A stretch of 64,000 nt of DNA from Gigaspora rosea. Taxonomy: Eukaryota; Glomeromycota; Glomeromycetes; Diversisporales; Gigasporaceae. The position numbers and the translations under genes were made by a program. The notes under the pieces were generated by a model. That model was given only the letters and a program-made list of their open reading frames with translations, made no database searches and was not told the origin of the DNA. Numbering within the stretch: position 1 is the stretch's first letter; every line of letters begins with the position of its first letter. This document shows, piece after piece, positions 11,815 through 23,165 of the stretch. The stretch lies in contig QKWP01000036.1 of assembly GCA_003550325.1 (NCBI GenBank), positions 156,437-220,436 on the forward strand, written 5' to 3'.

Positions 11815-12155
11815 GTTTAATAGTAAATAACTTTTGATCTAGTGTCCCAATCTGGATAAAATAATCACCAAAAGTGTGTTTGATTCAATAAGATAATCTA
11901 AAGAGTCTAAAATCGACCAAATCTAGTTACAAAATGCTACAATCATAAAGAATTTTTTACTTAGATGTTTAAATTTAATCAACTCTTAAACATGTAAAAT
12001 AAAACAAATTCATAATGATCACAAAAACTTGTAATTGGATTTTAATGATCTAGGGTTCATTAAAATTGTCTCATCAAGATGAACATTTTGGTAGTTGTTT
12101 CATCCAAATTGGACTACTGCATCAAAAATTATTTACTATCAAACCTTTAAGAATT
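11815..12155. repeat. imperfect foldback
   Basis: TAATAGTAAATAACTTTTGA pairs with the inverted TCAAAAATTATTTACTATCA across about 300 bp. Internal repeats of a CCAATTTGGAT type occur in both arms. Confidence 0.5.
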
Positions 12156-12377
12156 TTTAATAAAAAATTTTCAATAATGAATATGAATATTGGCTATACA
12201 GATGTTATAATCCAGATTTAGTCAAATTTTGTAATTATAATGAGGGTTTATTATTAATAAAAATGATAAAAAATCAAAATTTTTTTGTAATAGTGATTAT
12301 AGATGATTTGTAGCTATAATGAGGTTTTTTTATATTTTTAAGTCTGTTGAACAATATTGGGTGCTTAAATAGAGGTA

Positions 12378-12718
12378 CAGTCAACCCTCCATAAATGCAA
12401 CCTCCATAAATGCAATACCTCTCTAAATGCATATTTTTTTCTATTCCGTAAAATGTTATTAGTGCTAAATGCACATTCTATATTCTGTAAATGCACGTTC
12501 TCTTGAATAACATTTTATATCACACTAACCTCCCTAAATGCACGTGGCCAATCAAATTTTAGTATTTAAGATAGGTTATACATTTTGGTAGAAGTTACAC
12601 AAACTTGATAATCTAATTTTTAAAAGCTGCAATTTAATTGGCTCTCTCTAAATGCAAACCTCCCTAAATGCACGTTGTAGGCTTGTCCCTACGAGTTGCA
12701 TTTATGGAGGGTTGACTG
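12378..12718. mobile_element. pogo-type MITE, TA duplication
   Basis: Perfect 20-bp inverted ends CAGTCAACCCTCCATAAATG / CATTTATGGAGGGTTGACTG are flanked by TA at 12376-12377 and 12719-12720. AAATGCA motifs repeat inside each end. It is inserted into the element at 11659-12756. A relative lies at 26150-26320. Confidence 0.85.
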
Positions 12719-13217
12719 TATAACAATATAAGGTGTGACTATCAAGAGGTCAGACCATAATATATAAATTTTGCTAATCTTATCTGGATCAGCAATTAGA
12801 TAATAGATCAATATATTATTTTAAATTTTAAGTAGTTTTGAGCTAAGTTGTAGCAAATTAGCTAAACTACAAATAGTGGCTTGTTTTTTGTGATATTGTT
12901 TTTATATTAAATATTAAATTTTGTAAAGCCTTTAAGTGTTCTGCACTATAGTACTACTTTTTTTTTTGCATTTTTTTAATTCATTTTGCCTTTCTAATAT
13001 ATTGTTGTTCCATCTTTATACAATTTCTTTTCTCCTTCTTTTGCTTGCAAATTTATTGCTTTTGTACTTTCTTGATTTCCTGTACTATCTGTTTTTAAGT
13101 AGCTATTTCTTTTTTTTGGCCTTTTTTGTTGGCAGTTTTTTCAGCTTCTTTTTTTATATCCTTCAACAAATACAATAATTCTTTGCTAGTAAGAAGCTGA
13201 GCAAAAGGCATGGTCTT

Positions 13218-13948
13218 ACCAAACCTAAATTGGAAGGAAACTACTACTATAGAGGTAGATCTGCAAATTGGGGATACGAACAAAATGATGAATCATCCGG
13301 TAGAAAGTACAATGTACAAAATAAAGCTCTCTGGCCTAACCAATAGTAGAACATTAACTGCTCTACAAGAAGTTGGAAGTAGTACAAAAATGTATTACAA
13401 ATCCAGTTGGGAGTAGCTGTATTACATAGGAGGAGTAAGAGCTAGCTTGCTGAGGATAGAAGTGGTTCTCACTCGGGCCAGTTATGCAACACAGCCAGTG
13501 CTTACCTACCTTTAGGGGAAGTATCTGCTAACCAATCCAGATAGTATATCTGCAGTAATATACAATAGATTACTGAAAGTAGTGGGCAAAGCTTAGCTTG
13601 TGCCCCTACTAGCACATGATTATCTCAGGACACCAAGGTTTAGGAAGTAACCGTGAGGTTACGATCATCTGGGCAAGGCTCTTGCACCTATTTAGAAGTA
13701 TAGGATCAGCAATATGAGAGAAGCGAGGAATATAGTAAATAGCAGAATAACAAAATAGAAAGTAGTCCAAAAATTCAGGTTATACAAAAAGTGGGATATG
13801 GAAAGCTCTGGTAGGTTTAGGTCACAGATAGTCAAGAATCTGAGTCTCTTGTACTTAATATAGTATAATATTGTATCATATAATATATACAAATATATAC
13901 TTAATAATAAAGTCTTCGAGGCACGACCTTACCTTAAAAAAAAAAAAA
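13218..13948 (+). mobile_element. non-LTR retroposed insert with A-tail
   Basis: A 731-bp insert ends in a run of 13 A and is flanked by a perfect 17-bp duplication GCAAAAGGCATGGTCTT (13201-13217 and 13949-13965). It is GC-richer than its surroundings. No reverse transcriptase is present, so it is either a 5'-truncated LINE or a SINE-like unit. A short frame GNYYYRGRSANWGYEQNDES near the left end is unassigned. The insert lies in the 3' part of the pogo-like gene. Confidence 0.8.
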
Positions 13949-14457
13949 GCAAAAGGCATGGTCTTGAATTTTTTTTTTTAGTTGTTGAGTTTTAGACTGT
14001 TTTTTTTTTATCTTTATTTGGTTCTTCAATCTGTGCTAAACATTGGTACAAAGATTATTTAAACACTAGCTGCAAGAGACTGGTACCAGAATTTTTATAG
14101 AGCTCTAGTTCAGATTCTAAGTATTCAACCCTCTTATTAAGCTATCCTATTTCTGGTTACAATTTTTTATTTGCAAAGGTTGGGCTAAGCTGACTTGGAG
14201 CAATCTTAAATAAAATAAATAAAGTTAGTATAATAAGCAGGTTTCTAGATTGAATCTTTGTGTTCTTATTAAGGGCCTCAAATAGCTAGAACAGGACCCC
14301 AAATAATCTATGTGAGGTTATATTTGAGTATCATAGTAAAAATTTTTTTGGTTAGCACTTTTGGTTTGGTATATTAAGCTTCATTTTACATATTAGATCA
14401 AACTTTTACTCATTTTTATCTTTTTTTGAAATACAATGTCTCTAAAAAAAAAAAAAA

Positions 14458-14487
14458 NNNNNNNNNNNNNNNNNNNNNNNNNNNNNN
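14458..14487. other. assembly gap of 30 N in an A-run
   Basis: Thirty N lie inside a long poly-A stretch. The true length of the run is unknown; the matching T-run in the sister copy also has one N at 17797. Open frames crossing it are artefacts. Confidence 0.98.
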
Positions 14488-14523
<36 letters not shown>

Positions 14524-14697
14524 TATATTCACTAAAAAAAACAAACTTACGCTCACTAAAAAAAAAACAGACTTAAGCTCACTAAAAAAAAAAATACAAA
14601 GTTCAAAATCCCTTAAGCCCATTTACTCCACAAGCTACCAAGAATCATAAATATATATACCACAAGTTGTATAAAAAACTTAAAAAAAACCCCCGTT

Positions 14698-16160
14698 GTT
14701 ACACTTGAAAAATTAAAATTTTTCTTCTGATAGCCCTATCGGTATCCCATAATTAAATTACATTGATCACTCTAAATTCTTGAACCGTAAACTCCGATTA
14801 TCGATTTAATCAATGACCAATTGACATTTGAATATTCTTTACTATTTCTTTATTTGTTACTATATACATATTTCTGTTATTTCCTATTTTGTTATATATA
14901 TCATTTCTTATTACTATATTGGGACATTATACTAAAGATTGGATCGAAGTCTTTTATAGATACGATAATTGATCGGAAGATGCATCAACTGCTACCATCC
15001 CGGCCTCCGTTTATACCAACGTGCTTGAATAAGAAGTCTTCAGTACGTGTCTCATAGCGATACTTGATTATTTAGCCTATCTTGGATGCCCCAAAGCATT
15101 CAAATATTTTCAGGAATCTGCTGATATGTTTCAAAATTTCATTTTCACATACGGAACTTTTAAATAAGGCAAAGGTGTAGTTGAAATCAAGATGATTAAT
15201 GAAGCGATTGGTATTGAAAAGAAGCGAATAATTCTAAAATAAGTTGACCGCAAGTAAAAGTTTTCTTAAATAGAGTACTGTAATTAATTTATGTATCTAA
15301 AAACATGTATTTAAAGGCTCGAATTCTGCCTCTAATAAAGACTTCAGACTTCAATCTGATCCTTTGTTTAATAATAAACCTTAACTCTATATAAGTTAGT
15401 AGGCATTTCAAAGCTGAAGACAACTTATATACAATTTTTATTATCGAATTCTCAATACTGCTTGTTAGCATTACGCTGCTGTTTTATTGGTTATTTTATT
15501 TATTGTTTGATTATTTTGACATTGCTGCTAATACACATATCGATACACCAATATTTAATTGTTTTATTGATACCGTATATTCCCGAAAATAAGCAACCTT
15601 TTTTGGCCAAAAAATTACATGAAAAATGAGGTGTTGCTTATTTTCGAAATATTGAATTTTTTAAAAAAATTGAAAACGTACTAATAAAAAGTTATCCAAA
15701 TGACACCAAATTTTTACTATAAGTGTATTTTTATGCGCTGAACAAGTTTACTTAATCGACCTTTTGAAGTTTACTTAGTAAAAAAACTTTTATATGTAGC
15801 AACTGCTAACGCGTTTTTTGAAAATTTTGAAAAAAACAGGGGGTTGCTTATTTTAGTGGGTTGCTTATTTTCGGAAATATACAGTAATACGTTTAAAACT
15901 ATAGATAGATTTATTTAACTGCTTATTGTTTGATTGTTTTTACTGATTAACGATTAATATCATTAAATAACCCCTTTGTTTAATTATATATCGATTTATC
16001 CCTTTTTAACCCTTTACACTTGATTCAACTCCTTTTACACCAAAGCTCCCTAACTTCTTCATAATTCTCTCTTTGGAATTCTCTGCTATTAACTCATAAA
16101 TATCATTCACTATCCTGATAGCTCTACTGGCATGTCTGATATCTCCAAACTGGATAGTAA
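14698..16160. other. 1.46-kb insert inside the larger TIR element
   Basis: This stretch is absent from the sister element. Its edges read GTTAC and GTAAC. It includes a GC-richer patch (about 14940-15230) with no recognised product, the TA-flanked MITE at 15573-15884, and AT-rich filler. It may be captured genomic DNA or a nested element. Confidence 0.5.
15573..15884. mobile_element. Tc1/mariner-type MITE, TA duplication
   Basis: Ends CCGTATATTCCCGAAAATAA and TTATTTTCGGAAATATACAG are flanked by TA. The repeated motif AAATAAGCAACC occurs twice at each end. Relatives lie at 55867-56182 (same length class) and, truncated, at about 45851-46130. Confidence 0.8.
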
Positions 16161-17276
16161 CACCGTTTTGCACAATTTTTACACCTTTTTCTCTTTTACC
16201 CTTCTCTCCCTTTTAACCCTCTCTCTTTAATCCCTTTTTCCTTTTATCACTCTTCCTTTTTACCTGCTGGGTTACTATTATAGCACAGATTTTAGCACAT
16301 TTCAAATATAACATTTATAAAAATTATTCCCATTAGCATTCTTTTAAATATACCTATTTTGCCATTTAGCAGTTTTCAAATATAACCTTTTTTTCTAATA
16401 CCTACTTTTCAAATATACCTTTTTTTAAAAAACAGGTCTCCATTAGCTATTTTTCAAATATAACATCATATAAATTATTCGGGGTCCTGCTAGAACTAAT
16501 AGTATTAGGATTGAATAGCTATATTTTTGTTGTCTTGAAAGCATTTATATATACCGGTAGCTATAGGAGTAAACAACTTAATATAGGCCTGTCTGAAGAT
16601 TTGAGTAAGCATGTTTTGGTCACTGGTTTGCTATTATTAGTAAAAAAGTTGTTTTTATTATTATAGGCCTTTTTGAGCTAAACAAAGGGTAATTTAGCAA
16701 GTTGTAGAATATAGATAGTATATTGTAGAAGGGCATAAAAAAGAATGTTGTTTAGATAACAGAAATTTATACAAGTATAGTTAAAATGGCTTTTGTGTTT
16801 GTTAAGAATTAATAAAACAGAACAAACAGAAGAAATTAAATTAACAAAATGCTCTATATATTTTTTAAATAGGTTCTTTTATATATAACCAGTTTTAGTA
16901 AACCCTATTATAGTGCTTGCAAGTGCACTGTCCTTCTCTTATATACTAGTAATAGTAGTACAAAGTTCCAGTAGCAAAAATAGTTGGGTATACAAAAATG
17001 TGTTCATAATTGCTACTACAAGAAACTTGATGAACTTGATATACTTCTTTTTTGGTGATACTTTTTGAAGTTTAGGTTCAATACTAGTTCAATAACAAAA
17101 CTTATCCTATCTATATTCCAAATTTGATTAGGGTGAGTGATATTTTCAATAATTTTTTTAAGTTTATTAAATTGATTATTAATAATCAAAAGATTTGTAT
17201 TTTGGGCATGTGCTTTATTTAAGGCTTTTAGAACATAAAACAAAGTTCAGAATAATCCTTAAGAAACTGCTACCAT

Positions 17277-18044
17277 AGGACCCCAAATAATCTATGTAAG
17301 GTCATAGTTGAAAAATAACTAATGGAGGGCCATTTTTCAAAAAAGATTATATTTGAAAAGTAGGTATTGGAGAAAAGGTTATATTTGAAACCCGCTAAAT
17401 GGCAAAACAGATATATTTTAAAGAATGCTAATGGGAGTAATTTTTATAAATGTTATATTTGAAATGTGCTAATGAAAAATCTGGGCTATAATAGTAATCC
17501 GGCAGGTAAAAAGGAGAGAAGAGTAAAAGAAGTAAAAGAGAGAGAAGGGTAAAAGGAAGAGAGGGTAAAAGGAAGAGAGGGGTAAAAGGGAGAGAGGAGT
17601 AAAAGAGAGAGGGGGTAAAAGGGTGAGAGGATAAAAATTGGTCAAAACGGCCTTTTTTTTTTTTTTTAAGTTTTTTGGCTCAATTTCTGGTATATATATT
17701 TATAATCCTTGGCAGCTTATGGATCAAATGGGCTTAAGAGATTTTGAACTTTTAAAAATTTTAAAAATTTTATTTTTTTATTTTTTTTTTTTTTTTNGGT
17801 TTGTTTGTTTTTTTTTTATTAGAAAACATTCTGTTTTTTTTTTAGAAAACGGTTTGTTTTTTTTTTATAGGGAATGGTTTGTTTTTTTTTTTAGAGACAT
17901 TGTATTTCAAAAAAAGGTAAAGATGGGTGAAAGTTTGATCTAATGTGTGAAATGTAGCTTATATATACCAAACCAAAACCGCTAACCAAAAAAATTTTTA
18001 CTATAATGCTCAAATATAACCTCACATAGATTATTCAGGGTTCT
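17277..18044. mobile_element. hAT-like TIR element, compact copy
   Basis: Ends AGGACCCCAAATAATC and GATTATTCAGGGTTCT are flanked by GCTACCAT (17269-17276, 18045-18052). The left half holds a purine-rich repeat (GGTAAAAGG / AGAGAG) and the right half an A/T-run region. It is in opposite orientation to the copy at 14293-16488 and interrupts the same pogo-like gene. Confidence 0.85.
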
Positions 18045-18561
18045 GCTACCATCATGCTTAACTGGACCATTCTTATTAAAAGAATGTGTGCACCTATCCC
18101 TATTAACAACTCTATTATACAATAATTTATATTAGACCTTGATAATCTGAAACCAAGTCTTTGCATATTTAAGAATAACTAACCAGTTGCTCTTTTTTAT
18201 AATCTGTTAAAACTTTGTAAAAACCTGGATGGTTAGAAGAACCATTATTCCAAATTGCTTATCTAAGAGTTTGTTCCAGAATAACAAAGTCTTATTCAAC
18301 ACTCTTTATACTTGGGACCTTAAAGTTATTTGAGAAGTTTTTTATAAACCTGAGAGCTTTTTTAATAGTATTATCTTGAATAGCTTTGTCTTTTTTAGAT
18401 ACTATAGTTTTAATTTTTACTTTATTTTTTAAAAATTTTAATAAATTGTTTTATAAAGAAAACTGCAGATTAAATATGAATTAAATTTAGAGTAAATATT
18501 GACACTATTTATATATAACTTGGTATAATTTATTTATACTCAACATAATATTTGTTACACA

Positions 18562-18693
18562 CTTGATTATGTGACTCCCAAAATTGCTAATAAGCTTGAT
18601 TGTGTACCTCCTAAAATCACTAATAAACTCAACCATGTGACTCCTAAAATTGCTAATAAACTCAATTGTGTAATTCCTAGAATCTTTAATAAA
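18562..18693. repeat. 33-bp minisatellite, four copies
   Basis: Four units of the type CTTGATTATGTGACTCCCAA (first 20 of 33 bases) lie head to tail. In one minus-strand frame they read as an 11-residue repeat HMVEFISDFRR, but the surrounding frame has no support as a gene. Confidence 0.8.
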
Positions 18694-18873
18694 CACCTCA
18701 AATCTTAATTTTAATAATCTTAATTCAAGTATATTTATGATGTGTAACATTTGATCTAGTTATAGATATATAAAAATATAAGCATTGCATTATGTTTGTT
18801 TGACAAAAAAATTTTTTATAGACATACAGTATATAATTCTCATTGGAACTATATAAAAAAAATTATATTGGCA

Positions 18874-18991
18874 ATATCTTGTGATCCAGTAATTGGAATC
18901 GGACGATTTTGGTACCAATCAATTTGTCTAACCATGATAAATCGATTAATACCAAAATTGTTCAATTCTAATTATTGGGTCACAAGCTATA
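18874..18991. repeat. MITE-like hairpin
   Basis: About 45-bp arms: TATCTTGTGATCCAGTAATT faces AATTATTGGGTCACAAGCTA, with GGTACC-like centres. It produces the short open frame seen at 18796-19032, which is not a gene. Confidence 0.6.
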
Positions 18992-19039
18992 ACAACTGCA
19001 TCACAATACCTATACCTACCTTATTGCAATAGTTCATAA

Positions 19040-19640
19040 GTTTTATATTGTACCAATTTTTTATAGTAATTTCTGATTGAATTTAAGAATATATTTTTAA
19101 CTAAACCTTAACTATATACTACCTGTTACTACAATAGTCTGTAAGTTTTGCAACAAAATTTTTATAGCAGACATGATAATAATTTTAATAAAAAATTAAA
19201 TTCAATCTTAACTGCAAAATGTATACTACAATTGTTATAATTTGCAAAAAAGTTTATTTACAGCAAAATTGTTTACAGTAAATCATAGTATTGTAGAATT
19301 CACAACTGTATCATAATAGCAAATTTTATAGCAAAATTTTACAATAAATCATAATAGAATTTAGATTATGATTCCAAGACAAACTAAATCAAATTTAACT
19401 TCATATTGTGTATTACCATAGTATTTTGTAATTTTTTGTAACAAATACAAATTTTTTAAAATAACTTATAATAGAAATAGTAACTTAATTTCAATGAATA
19501 CAGTATACTACTGAATTAATAATCAAACTAATTTAGACATATATTGTATTATCATAATAGCCCATAAGATTTATAATAGAATTTTTACAGTAAATCAAAT
19601 AGAAATTATGACAATTTCAATACAATCTAACTTAGTTAGC
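19040..19640. repeat. diverged satellite-like array
   Basis: A motif of the form GTAAGTTTTGTAACAAAATT plus ACAGTAAATCATAATAGAA recurs every roughly 75-135 bp, at least five times. Single units occur at 9316-9430 and near 10130-10185. Copies are much diverged, so the unit length of about 110 bp is approximate. Confidence 0.6.
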
Positions 19641-20180
19641 TAATATAGTAAATTTATTGCTAGTGATATAGTGAAATTATAAGAATTAAAAAAAAATAAT
19701 GAATCTTTAAATAAAGGGGCTTAAAATTCATCTAAAAATGTTCAAACTTTGTTACTTTTGATGAATAAGTTTGAGTAAAATATTTCTTTAGCAAACATGA
19801 GAAAAAATTTAATTTACCTGAATACATCTACCATAATAAGTAGTAACAATTAAAAAAAATTCATTAATTTGCTATAGAACTACCTACGCTAAATTTATCC
19901 TAATATTTTAATATACTAAATATTCATTATATTTTGCATAGCTTACTGTGTTTGCTTGATACATTTCTTGTTTAAAATGTTATAACTCTCTTTCTAATAA
20001 AGCAAATTCAAATCTGTAACTAGCAAATAACATATACAGTAAAGAATGTAGTTATAAAACCATGTTGAAATATTTTTCAATTTATTGTATTAATTTGTTT
20101 AAAATTATAAAATTAATAAGTTTTATTAGTTATTTAAACGATTAAGTTATAGAGACCTACAAAAATTATATATTAATATT

Positions 20181-20468
20181 AGGGTTAATATATTTGTAAC
20201 CATAGGTTACAATAAACTTTTTGTAGCCAGGTCCATAATTAAGCCCAGATGTAATATAGTTAGGGTTAGGGTAATGTTAAAGTTAGGGTTAGAGTTAGAT
20301 TGTGATCGGTTAGGGTTGGGGTTGGGGTTAATGTCAAGATTACTACAAAATCGCGAGAGGTGCATTTTTTGTTAGTAGTACAACAGGGGTTACCCTAGTA
20401 AAATTTTGAGTTATTAACAATTTTATAAAATACGGTTACAGTAACCATGGCTACAAATATATTAATCC
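20181..20468. mobile_element. core-bearing MITE, 8-bp duplication TTAATATT
   Basis: Ends AGGGTTAATATATTTGTAAC and CTACAAATATATTAATCC are flanked by TTAATATT on both sides (20173-20180, 20469-20476). The interior has several TTAGGG-like units (20266-20335) followed by the shared core (GCGAGAGGTGCATTTTTTGT, AAAATTTTGAGTTATT). Confidence 0.85.
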
Positions 20469-21599
20469 TTAATATTAAATATGGCAACATAATTTTAAAA
20501 TATCAAGATTATATACCATTTACAAATTACATAATTGAATTTGCTTTATTAGAATAGAAGTTATGCCGTTTTAATAATACCCATTTGCTACAGTTAAGTT
20601 AGAGATTGACAAAAATTACATATTAATATCAAATACGACAACATAGTTTTAAAATCGCATTATTTATACAATATTACAAGTTACAGAATTGAATTTGCTT
20701 TATTAGTGTAACGAATTAAATTTAATTTCTGAAATTGTAAATCATTCCTTATGTATTATTCCCACGATATAAATAATTCATACTAAAATGTGAACATCTA
20801 AAGCGGAGCCGATTTTTATAATATATTTTTTATCGAATTAACTTCAGGATTAGGGTCATCTTAGATTAGATTAGATAGGTTTAGGTAGTAATATATAAGC
20901 AGAATTGCCTTCCCGTCATTTATTTAACCCACCAAGGCATTGTGAAAATTTTAATCCACAATCTAAACGGACATCAAGCAAAGGCGTGGAAATATGAACT
21001 TTGTGACATCGAATATTGTTGACGAAGTTTTCGGATTTGAAAACATTAATAATTAGCTTTAAAAAAAATTAAACAATAATGTAATGTGCCAATTATAAAA
21101 AGATAATTATGCTTAATAAATTTCTTAAAATTCGGTTTTTAATTTCAACCATATAAACAATATCAACAATATAAGCCTATCACGGCATCACTATTTTTAT
21201 CAATAGTTATAGCTAGCTATTTTAACTACGATAATGTTAGAATAAGTTTTAAAATGTGATAAAACCCAAAACATAGTAATCACTAGCATCACTAGTTTAC
21301 ATAACAATATCCCAAAATTGAAAATTTAGCAATACAGATCATCAATCGTAAATAAGCTCCGATTTCATCTTGTGTTATAACATAAAAAGCTCGATTCATA
21401 GTGTACAAATATTTAATTGAGAATTTTTTATAATTTCAATTAAGTAAAAAAAAAAAAAATGCAATTAGGGATTTTATATTAAATAATTTGAAAAGTATAC
21501 AGCGTACTTTACATCGATATTAAATATCAATTTAGAATACATGTTCAAGTGATTCAGTATATAGGTTTTATTAATGCTAATATATCTTAATAATAAATG

Positions 21600-21808
21600 T
21601 TGGGGATTATGCTGAAAATGGATTATGCTGAAAAATTTTCATATTTTATTATGAAATTGTAAATTTTTTTAGGGCCTTTTTTGTGGCCTTTTTTTATATA
21701 GTTAGATTAGGGTTAGGGTGTAGTTTTATTAATAAAAGAGTATATGTGGGTCTTAGTAGGTATTATAGGTTTAAATAGAGACCCCAAATTTTCAGCATAA
21801 TCCCCCAC
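21600..21808. mobile_element. hAT-like MITE with empty site in copy A
   Basis: Ends TTGGGGATTATGCTGAAAAT and ATTTTCAGCATAATCCCCCA are flanked by AATAAATG (21592-21599, 21809-21816). Copy A has a single AATAAATG at the matching place (3753-3760). The middle has TTAGGGTTAGGGT. Relatives: 35593-35769 (interior and right end) and 42832-42953 (ends). Confidence 0.9.
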
Positions 21809-21909
21809 AATAAATGAATATTAACTTATTAAAATATTCAAGTAGCTAAACAGGAAATCACTGTAAATTCAAATTAAAAACGTTTAATTTAGCAAACCCA
21901 ATCTTATGG

Positions 21910-23165
21910 CTCAGGAATCATAAACGCTGTATACATTTTTTAAAAAGGTGGTACCAAGGATCCATTCATTATTATCTAATACCGAAAGTTTTAAATGTGA
22001 ATTTTTTATTATCAGGAAAAATGTTTACTGAATAACGATAAGCATTTTAATAAAATTATATAAATACCTGTAATGCCACCTATTATCATTCCATGGCATA
22101 TTTGTAGATTTCTTAATTGTCGAACTCTTATCAAATCTCTCTGATCAATATCTCAATCAACACCACCGATGTTTATTTTGACCTTAAGTTCACTTTCACA
22201 AGGTATTCTGAACATTCCATTATTATTCTCAATTGCATTTGGGATTTGCTGATAAATTTTGTGGACATCGTCGAATGGTACAATTATTGGGGATAGTCCT
22301 GAAACAATTCTTCCAATCCGACGTTGAAAGCTTAACGATTTATTATTAATAGTGAAGCCATCGATAAAAATTGTCCAATAATACTGACCAGCAAAAATTG
22401 CAATTCCTGTATAGACAAGTTCACCAGTGTATTTACTTGGATCAATTCCACCAATAGTTAATTCACTCTCCGTTTGATCTGCATGCCTTCCAATCTTTAA
22501 CGAGAATATTTGATTTGGAGGATCAAAATCTTCTTCAAGATTATCAATAAAATTATCTTCATGTGGTGTTATCAAATCATCGTCTTCCGGGGCTAAACCG
22601 ATTATACCATCAAATTCATCGAATTCAAAACTTTTGGGAAATACACTAATTAATCCAAAATGTAAGCCAAAATTATTAATGCCTGAAATATATCCACTAA
22701 TATTCATAGAAGTAGTAATACCCCTTATGCCAAATACATTTCCACCGAGATAATCATAACCAAAAGATTTATTTTTTGGTTTAAAAGATGTATCATTTAT
22801 TGGATTATATTTAGCTTTATTTTCGCATCCAGCAGAAGTACAATTTATAGTGGGAATTAAAACATCCCCAAATCCGGTATCAATCATTACATTGAATTTT
22901 TGTTCGTTTTTACCGAGAGTAATTTCACAGAAATACGCATCGTCATTACTAAATTCATCGGCTAAAGACACGTTAGTAGATCGTTTTATATTAGTAACAG
23001 CGAATGACCCTGAAGCATAATGTAATATAAGCGAATTAGAAATTGGTTTCTTCTTTAGTGGAATTGTGTATGATTTAGATGATTTAGGTGATTTAGGAGG
23101 TAACGCGTTAACAAGTATAATAGTAAAATTGAAGTTATAAGGACAAATATATGCAAAATGTGCAT
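21910..23165 (-). pseudogene. aspartyl protease pseudogene, copy B
   Basis: Paralogue of the gene at 3803-5030. The ATG at 23165 is kept, but a 5-nt insertion in the signal-peptide region shifts the frame. The body from about 22971 is open (DTGFGDVLIP present; RIVSGLSPIIVP again lacks the second Asp). A TGA replaces the Trp codon in the stretch equivalent to GVDWGIDQRD at about 22155. The 92-nt intron 22067-21976 has normal GT and AG. The last exon opens NNEWILGTTFLKNVYSV and then loses frame by one deleted base. At least three independent lesions make this a pseudogene. Confidence 0.85.

Larger units (their letters stand above)
11659..12756. mobile_element. TA-type element carrying a nested MITE
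   Basis: Left end CAGTCAGACCTCTCTATAAT follows TA; the right end is the complement, GAGGTCAGACCATAA. About 1.1 kb lies between, including an imperfect foldback at 11815-12155 and the MITE at 12378-12718. No coding frame survives. Confidence 0.55.
14293..16488. mobile_element. hAT-like TIR element, larger copy
   Basis: Ends AGGACCCCAAATAATC and GAATAATTT complement GGGGTCCT are flanked by GCTAGAAC on both sides (14285-14292, 16489-16496). The left part (14293-14697) matches in reverse the right part of the smaller copy at 17277-18044, and the right part (16160-16488) matches in reverse its left part. About 1.46 kb of unrelated DNA sits between. It interrupts the pogo-like gene. Confidence 0.8.
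13095..18440 (-). pseudogene. decayed pogo-like transposase gene, split by three insertions
   Basis: Reading the minus strand from about 18440, decayed frames give AIQDNTIKKALRFIKNF and KVPSIKSVE (DNA-binding region), then LTDYKKEQLVSY. After the insertion at 17277-18044 the text resumes as LKALNKAHAQNTNLLIINNQ and FNKLKKIIENITHPNQIWNI followed by D, the position of the first catalytic Asp of DDE_1 transposases. Further on CPSTIYYLYSTTC matches the usual LPxHxTHxLQPLDV motif in decayed form. After the insertion at 14293-16488 it continues with a coiled-coil-like RVEYLESELELYKN region, and after the retroposed insert at 13218-13948 it ends KTMPFAQLLTSKELLYLLKD...KKEIAT. Stops are frequent and mostly fit C-to-T loss. 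Terminal repeats of this element were not found. Confidence 0.75.

Noticed and set aside
12936-13178. 80-codon hydrophobic frame
   Set aside because: It lies antisense to and beyond the end of the pogo-like gene and is made of T-runs.
14416-14650. Lys- and Phe-rich frames across the N gap
   Set aside because: Homopolymer A/T runs and unknown bases, not coding DNA.
20266-20335. TTAGGG repeats as a telom­ere or fusion point
   Set aside because: Units are few, degenerate and inside a MITE with clear ends and an 8-bp duplication.
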